A stretch of 64,000 nt of DNA from an uncultured Chthonomonadales bacterium (GTDB lineage: Bacteria > Armatimonadota > Chthonomonadetes > Chthonomonadales > CAJBBX01), in contig CALLMM010000016.1 of NCBI GenBank assembly GCA_938005745.1, positions 35,223 through 99,222 of the forward strand, written 5' to 3'. Of this stretch, positions 58,727-64,000 are shown piece by piece. The translations under genes were made by a program, and so were the position numbers. Each line of letters opens with the position of its first letter. The stretch's first letter is position 1. Below the pieces are notes generated by a model, which did no database searches, was not told the DNA's origin, and saw nothing but the letters and a program-made list of their open reading frames with translations.

Positions 58727-59194
58727 ATGAATCGCACACGTCGGCAGATTATCGCAGTGGCAGTCTTTCTCCTGGTTGCCGGGTACTTCGGCTTCACCTA
58801 TCGTGTCGCGGTCGTGCGCGGAGAATCGATGATCCCTACCTACAGCGACGGGCAGTATGTGCTGGTGAACCGTCTGTTCCAATGGACCGGCGGTCTGCAT
58901 AAGGGCGATGTTGTGCTCATCCGCAAGGGCAATGAGGTGCTTATCAAGCGTGTCGCCTATCTGCCCGGAGAGGTGCTGCGCGGGAGAGAGGCGCGACCCT
59001 TTTTCCGCAGCGTGGAGTTTTTTGACCGCCCCTCCCCTGCCGAGTTGGAGGATCGTCGCAGCCTGAAGGTTCCCGCAGACAGCGTGGTGGTGCTGGGCGA
59101 TAATCGCGCCGTATCGGAAGACAGCCGCCTCTTCGGACCCATCCCCCTCTCCGATGTGCTGGGGCGCGTTGTAAACGCTCCGCCCAAACCCTGA
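58727..59194 (+). CDS. lepB: Signal peptidase I
   Basis: VVRGESMIPTYSDGQYVLVNRL...GDVVLIRKGNEVLIKRVAYLPGE...VVVLGDNRAVSEDSRLFGPIP. Confidence 0.93.
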   Translation: MNRTRRQIIAVAVFLLVAGYFGFTYRVAVVRGESMIPTYSDGQYVLVNRLFQWTGGLHKGDVVLIRKGNEVLIKRVAYLPGEVLRGREARPFFRSVEFFDRPSPAELEDRRSLKVPADSVVVLGDNRAVSEDSRLFGPIPLSDVLGRVVNAPPKP

Positions 59195-59472
59195 CCGACA
59201 GAGCGGTGTTGCGAATATGCTGACGGTATTGTAACACGCGCAAGCCCGTTTTGTAAATCGGCGCATCCCGCCGCCCCGCACTCTTCTCTCCCCTGCGCCT
59301 GCGAGAATCCTGATGAGTACCCGGCGAATGAGCCGGCGGGCTGCCCGGCAGCCGGATTCGCCGTCGTGCTGCGCGGCGTCGGAGGATAAAACGGATACGA
59401 CGTCGAACCTACTGCCCACTTCAGACGATTGCTCCGGGAGAGCCGAACGCGCTCCCGAAAGAGTGGGAGAGT

Positions 59473-62286
59473 ATGACCCTGTCGAAAATGACGGCATCGC
59501 TGACCGGGATGACACTGCTGCTCTGCGGTGCATTGCTGCTGCCGGGACAGAGCAGAGAGGAGACCGCCCGGAAGGCGACCGCGCTGCTGACCACGAAATG
59601 TATGCCCTGCCACGCCTCCAGCGCAAAGGCGGGAGGGGTAGACCTCTCCGACCGGGCGTATGCCCTGCAGACCCATGCCTTTGTCGCGGGCGATCCCGCG
59701 CAGAGCCGTCTGGTGGCGATGACGAAAGCCGGCAAGATGCCGCCCTCCGGCAGACTGTCTGAGGCGGAGATCGCTCTGCTGGAGCGGTGGGTGGCGGAGG
59801 GAGGCACCTATCCGGCGAAGCTCGTCTCCGCCCCCGATCCGGCGATGCGCCCCCTCTGGTCGTTCCAGCCGGTGCGGCGATACGCCGTGCCGAAAACCCC
59901 GTTTGACTCGCTCTCCGCCAACCCGATAGACCGTTTTCTGTTTCAGAAGCTGGCAGCCGCCGGACTGAAGCCGTCTCCCCCCGCCTCCCGGACGGCGCTG
60001 CTGCGGCGCGTTACCGTAGACCTGACCGGGCTGCCTCCGACGCCGGAGGAGACGGCGGCGTTTCTGGCGGACCGCTCTCCCAACGCCTATGAGAAGGTGG
60101 TGGATCGTCTGCTGGCTTCTCCCGCCTACGGAGAGCGATGGGGGCGCCACTGGCTCGATGTGGTGCGTTATGGCGAGAGCCACGGGTATGAGCAGAACCA
60201 TCTGCGCCCGAACGCCTGGCACTATCGCGACTATGTGATCCGCGCCTTCAACGCCGATACGCCCTATCCGCAGTTTATTCTGGAGCAGCTGGCGGGCGAT
60301 GTGGTCAGCGGGGGCGATCCGCGCATTGAGGCGGCGACCGGCTTTCTGGTGGCGGGCATTCACGACACGGTGGGCATCCAGACCGAGGAAGGGACGCGGC
60401 AGCAGCGCGCCAACGATATCGAGGATATCGTTTCGACGACCTCCGCGGCGTTTCTGGGGCTGACGGTCGGCTGCGCCCGCTGCCACGATCATAAGTTCGA
60501 TCCCATTCCCCAGAGGGACTTCTACCGTCTGGCGGCGGTCTTCGCGGGCGTGCGGCACGGAGAGCGTCCTCTCAAGCCCCTGACGGAGGCGGAGAGGCGC
60601 GAGAGCGCAGAGATCGAGCGTCAGTTGACCGCGCATGCCAACGCCATCCGGGAGATCGATTCGCGGGCGCGGGAAGCCGTGCTGCGCAGCCGCGGAGAGT
60701 CGCCGCAGACCCGCCCCGCCGTCAATGCGCGGCGCAACGTGGATGAGTTCCCAGCGGTGACGGCGCGCTTCGTGCGCTTCACGGTTCTGGCGACCAACGA
60801 CGGCGCGGAGCCGTGTCTGGACGAGATCCAGCTGTTCGGTCCCGGTAGCGAGGAGAATCTCGCGCTGGCATCCTCCGGCGCGCGCGCAGAAGCCTCCTCC
60901 CTGCTGCCCGGCTTTGCGATCCATCAGATAGCGCATCTGAACGACGGGAGGCTTGGCAACGACTTCTCCTGGATCAGCGGGACGCGGGGCACCGGCTGGG
61001 CGCAGATCGAACTGCCTGCCCCGAAGACGATCCATCGGGTTGTCTGGAGCCGCGACTCTGGCGACATCCCCCGGTTTGATGACCGGCTTCCCGTCTCCTA
61101 TCGCATCGAGGTCTCGCTGGATGCTCAGGAGTGGCGCGTCGTCTCCAGCGATCAGGGACGCAGCGGGTCGGGCGATTATATTCATCCGGACGCCCTGCGC
61201 GCCGCCATGACCCCCGAGCAGCGCAGTCTGCGAGACCGCCTGAACGCCGAGCGGGAGAAGCTGGAGCAGCGGCGCAGCGCCTTGCGTAACCGGCAGATGG
61301 CGTACATCGGGCAGTTCTCTGCTCCGGAAGAGACCTATATTCTGCGGCGCGGCGACGTGATGCAGCGGGGAGAGCGGGCGCTGCCGGGTGCGCTGTCTCA
61401 GATCCGGACGCTGAACGCCGATCTGTCCGCTTCGGCGAATAAGCCGGAGCCGGAGCGTCGTCTGGCGCTGGCGCGCTGGATCGGCAACCCGAAAAATCCG
61501 CTCACCGCCCGCGTGATCGTCAATCGGGTCTGGCAGTACCACTTTGGGCGCGGGATCGTCGGAACACCGTCCGACTTCGGGCGCAACGGCGAGCGACCCA
61601 CCCATCCGGAACTTCTCGACTGGCTGGCATCCGACTTTATGGCGAACGGCTGGCGGTTCAAGCGGCTGCACCGGCAGATCGTAACCTCCTATGCCTACCG
61701 TCAGTCCTCCGCGGCGACCGCGCAGGGGATGGCGAAAGATGCCGGAAATCGTCTGCTCTGGCGGATGCCGCTGCGGCGCATGGAGGCGGAGGCGCTGCGT
61801 GACGCGATCCTGCAGACCTCCGGCAAGCTGGATCGCACAATGGGCGGACCGGGCTACCGGCTGTTCAAGTACCGGGTGGTCAATGTCGCCATCTATGAGC
61901 CGCTCGAGGAGTTTGGACCGGAGACGTGGCGGCGCGGGGTCTATCAGCAGTCTGCCCGCGCCATCCGCGACGATCTGCTGAGCGCGTTCGACTGTCCGGA
62001 GTCGTCCCAGCGCGCCCCGCGCCGCGAAAGCACTACCACTGCTCTTCAGGCGCTCAGCCTGCTCAACGGCTCCTTCATCCAGCAGCAGGCGGGCTTCTTT
62101 GCGGAGCGGGTTCGGCGGGAGGCGGGGGAGAAGCCGGCAGCACAGGCGGATCGCGCCTTCCGGCTGGCGTTCGGGCGCAGCCCGCGCCCGGCGGAGCGGC
62201 AGGCTGCGCTCTCCCTGATGCGCTCCGACGGGCTGACCGCACTCTGCCGCGCCCTGCTCAATGCCAACGAGTTTCTCTACTACTGA
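59473..62286 (+). CDS. PSD1/cytochrome c domain protein (DUF1549/DUF1553)
   Basis: LLTTKCMPCHASSAKAGGVDLS...NPIDRFLFQKLAAAGLKPSPPASRTALLRRVTVDLTGLPPTPEE...RVIVNRVWQYHFGRGIVGTPSDFGRNGERPTHPELLDWLA. Confidence 0.93.
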   Translation: MTLSKMTASLTGMTLLLCGALLLPGQSREETARKATALLTTKCMPCHASSAKAGGVDLSDRAYALQTHAFVAGDPAQSRLVAMTKAGKMPPSGRLSEAEIALLERWVAEGGTYPAKLVSAPDPAMRPLWSFQPVRRYAVPKTPFDSLSANPIDRFLFQKLAAAGLKPSPPASRTALLRRVTVDLTGLPPTPEETAAFLADRSPNAYEKVVDRLLASPAYGERWGRHWLDVVRYGESHGYEQNHLRPNAWHYRDYVIRAFNADTPYPQFILEQLAGDVVSGGDPRIEAATGFLVAGIHDTVGIQTEEGTRQQRANDIEDIVSTTSAAFLGLTVGCARCHDHKFDPIPQRDFYRLAAVFAGVRHGERPLKPLTEAERRESAEIERQLTAHANAIREIDSRAREAVLRSRGESPQTRPAVNARRNVDEFPAVTARFVRFTVLATNDGAEPCLDEIQLFGPGSEENLALASSGARAEASSLLPGFAIHQIAHLNDGRLGNDFSWISGTRGTGWAQIELPAPKTIHRVVWSRDSGDIPRFDDRLPVSYRIEVSLDAQEWRVVSSDQGRSGSGDYIHPDALRAAMTPEQRSLRDRLNAEREKLEQRRSALRNRQMAYIGQFSAPEETYILRRGDVMQRGERALPGALSQIRTLNADLSASANKPEPERRLALARWIGNPKNPLTARVIVNRVWQYHFGRGIVGTPSDFGRNGERPTHPELLDWLASDFMANGWRFKRLHRQIVTSYAYRQSSAATAQGMAKDAGNRLLWRMPLRRMEAEALRDAILQTSGKLDRTMGGPGYRLFKYRVVNVAIYEPLEEFGPETWRRGVYQQSARAIRDDLLSAFDCPESSQRAPRRESTTTALQALSLLNGSFIQQQAGFFAERVRREAGEKPAAQADRAFRLAFGRSPRPAERQAALSLMRSDGLTALCRALLNANEFLYY

Positions 62287-62303
62287 TCGGTACGGAGGTC
62301 GCC

Positions 62304-63776
62304 ATGCCGCACTACGATGACACGCCGCTGGATACGGAGCGTCTGTTCAGTCGCCGGGAGTTTCTGGGAAGCATGGGAACCGGGCTGGGAACGATCGCGC
62401 TCGCCTGGCTGCTGGCGCAGGATTCGGCTGCGGGTCAGAGCGGGGCGCATCGGGCGGAGAACCCCGTCGCGCCGCGCACGCCGCACTATCCGCCGAAGGC
62501 GAAGCGTGTGGTGCAGATCTTCTGTCCCGGAGCCGCCAGCCAGATAGACCTGTGGGAGTACAAACCGGAGCTGCAGAAGCGGCACGGTCAGCCGATGCCG
62601 GGACTGACGGGCGTCAGCAGCTTTCAGGGCGGCAACGGCAACCTGATGCGCAGCCCCTGGGAGTGGAAGCGGTACGGACAGTGCGGCAAGTGGATCTCCG
62701 ATCTGGTTCCGCATCTGGGCGCGTGCGTGGACGAGATCGCCTTTATCCATTCGCTGACGGCGAAGAGCAACACGCACGGTCCGGCGATGCTTCAGATGAA
62801 CACCGGCTTTGTGGTGGACGGCTTTCCGAGCATGGGCGCGTGGGTTACCTACGCGCTGGGGACGGAGAACCAGGACCTGCCCGCCTTTGTCGCCATTCCC
62901 GATATGCGAGGCTATCCTCCGAACGGTCCCGGCAACTGGAACGCCGGCTTTCTGCCCGCCGCCTATCAGGGAACCGCCTTCAACACCGAGACGCCGATCG
63001 CAAATCTGCGCTCTCCGCAGGGCACGACTCCGGAGGGCGAGAGGCGGCTGCGCCACTTTCTGAACACGCTCAACCGGGAGCACCTGCGCCAGAACCCGGG
63101 GCACTCCGACCTGAATGCGCGGGTCGCCGCCTACGAACTGGCGGCGCGGATGCAGTTGAGCGCGCCGCAGGTAACCGACATCTCCCGCGAGAGCGCCTCC
63201 ACCCTGCGCGACTACGGCGCGGACAGCGACAATCCGCTGAAAGCCTCCTATGCGCGCAACTGCATTCTGGCGCGGCGGCTGATCGAGCGGGGCGTGCGCT
63301 TTGTGCAGGTCTACTGCGGGGCGTCCGCGTCGGCGGTGGATGGTCTGCTCAACTGGGACGCGCATAAGACCCTCAAAGCCGACTATGAGCGTCATGCGCC
63401 GATCCTCGATCAGCCGACCGCCGCGCTGCTCAAAGACCTGAAGCAGCGGGGGCTGCTGGACGATACGCTGGTGCTGTGGACGACCGAGTTCGGTCGGATG
63501 CCGACTCATCAGGTGGGCAGCGAGGGCAGAGATCACAATCCCTACGGATTTACCGCCTGGATGGCGGGGGCGGGCGTTCGGGGAGGCTTCTCCTACGGCG
63601 CGACCGACGAGTTCGGGTACCGAGCCGCCGAGGATGTCTGCACGATCTACGACTTTCACGCAACGGTCCTGCACCTGCTGGGACTGGATCACAAACGCCT
63701 GACCTACTACCACAACGGCTCGCAGCGCCGTCTGACGGATGTGCATGGAGAGGTCATTCGCCCGGTGCTCGCCTGA
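62304..63776 (+). CDS. DUF1501 domain protein, Tat-type signal
   Basis: SRREFLGSMGTGLGTIALAWLLA...VVQIFCPGAASQIDLWEYKPEL...TTEFGRMPTHQVGSEGRDHNPYGFTAWMAGAGVRGGFSYGATDEFG. Confidence 0.93.
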   Translation: MPHYDDTPLDTERLFSRREFLGSMGTGLGTIALAWLLAQDSAAGQSGAHRAENPVAPRTPHYPPKAKRVVQIFCPGAASQIDLWEYKPELQKRHGQPMPGLTGVSSFQGGNGNLMRSPWEWKRYGQCGKWISDLVPHLGACVDEIAFIHSLTAKSNTHGPAMLQMNTGFVVDGFPSMGAWVTYALGTENQDLPAFVAIPDMRGYPPNGPGNWNAGFLPAAYQGTAFNTETPIANLRSPQGTTPEGERRLRHFLNTLNREHLRQNPGHSDLNARVAAYELAARMQLSAPQVTDISRESASTLRDYGADSDNPLKASYARNCILARRLIERGVRFVQVYCGASASAVDGLLNWDAHKTLKADYERHAPILDQPTAALLKDLKQRGLLDDTLVLWTTEFGRMPTHQVGSEGRDHNPYGFTAWMAGAGVRGGFSYGATDEFGYRAAEDVCTIYDFHATVLHLLGLDHKRLTYYHNGSQRRLTDVHGEVIRPVLA

Positions 63777-63802
63777 GCGATTCTCCGACGCCTGCATGAA
63801 AA

Positions 63803-63836
63803 AACGTCCCCCTGTCTGCGCGGGCAGGGGGACGTT
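63803..63836. terminator. Bidirectional hairpin between convergent genes
   Basis: AACGTCCCCCTG...CAGGGGGACGTT with A-run on the left. Confidence 0.75.
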
Positions 63837-63850
63837 TCCATCAGAGCGGG

Positions 63851-64000
63851 TCAGGGAACCAGTTCGATGGCGGAGATGGTGGCGTTTCTTCCGGAGATGG
63901 TGGTGGCGAAGTTGATGTTGAGGGTTCCATTCGTCACCGTCACCGGCACGCTGACCACCACCGCCCGGTTGATGCCTCCCGCCGCGGCGAAGATGTCGTA
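63851..64000 (-). CDS. C-terminus of a secreted/malectin-like carbohydrate-binding protein, runs off window edge
   Basis: Own translation: YDIFAAAGGINRAVVVSVPVTVTNGTLNINFATTISGRNATISAIELVP*. Confidence 0.6.
   Translation of the reverse strand, partial: YDIFAAAGGINRAVVVSVPVTVTNGTLNINFATTISGRNATISAIELVP

Noticed and set aside
58957-61671. 904-aa antisense ORF across the PSD1 gene and lepB
   Set aside because: Antisense artefact of codon bias, no recognisable domain

Overview
The window is 64 kb of GC-rich bacterial chromosome. Gene content (Kdo/LPS genes, PEP-CTERM proteins, DUF1559-type prepilin, PSD1/DUF1501 pair, flagellar export genes) suggests a diderm of the Armatimonadota or a similar lineage; that placement is inference. 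Most genes are recognisable housekeeping genes. They include Kdo synthesis (kdsB, GT9, kdsA), a dispersed branched-chain amino acid set (T-box-ilvB-ilvN, ilvC, leuA, cimA, leuB, leuD, leuC), methionine/sulfur genes (MetE-like, MetY-like, TusA/DsrE/OsmC-like), sugar and glycosyltransferase genes, a fliM-fliN-fliO-fliP-fliQ-fliR-flhB block, an ECF sigma/anti-sigma pair, a signal peptidase, and a PSD1/DUF1501 pair. I found no tRNA, rRNA, CRISPR array, transposase or prophage. The most unusual locus is 2.7-6.3 kb: a tandemly duplicated two-gene unit (PEP-CTERM protein plus a small secreted protein of unknown function). Each PEP-CTERM gene is preceded by a near-perfect sigma-54 (-24/-12) promoter, and a third sigma-54-like site lies upstream. 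Other points of interest are a leucine-type T-box before ilvB, a pair of atypical TusA-like proteins (one next to DsrE, one fused to OsmC), a compensated double frameshift in a secreted-protein gene, an SH3-FliO fusion, and short intergenic repeats.
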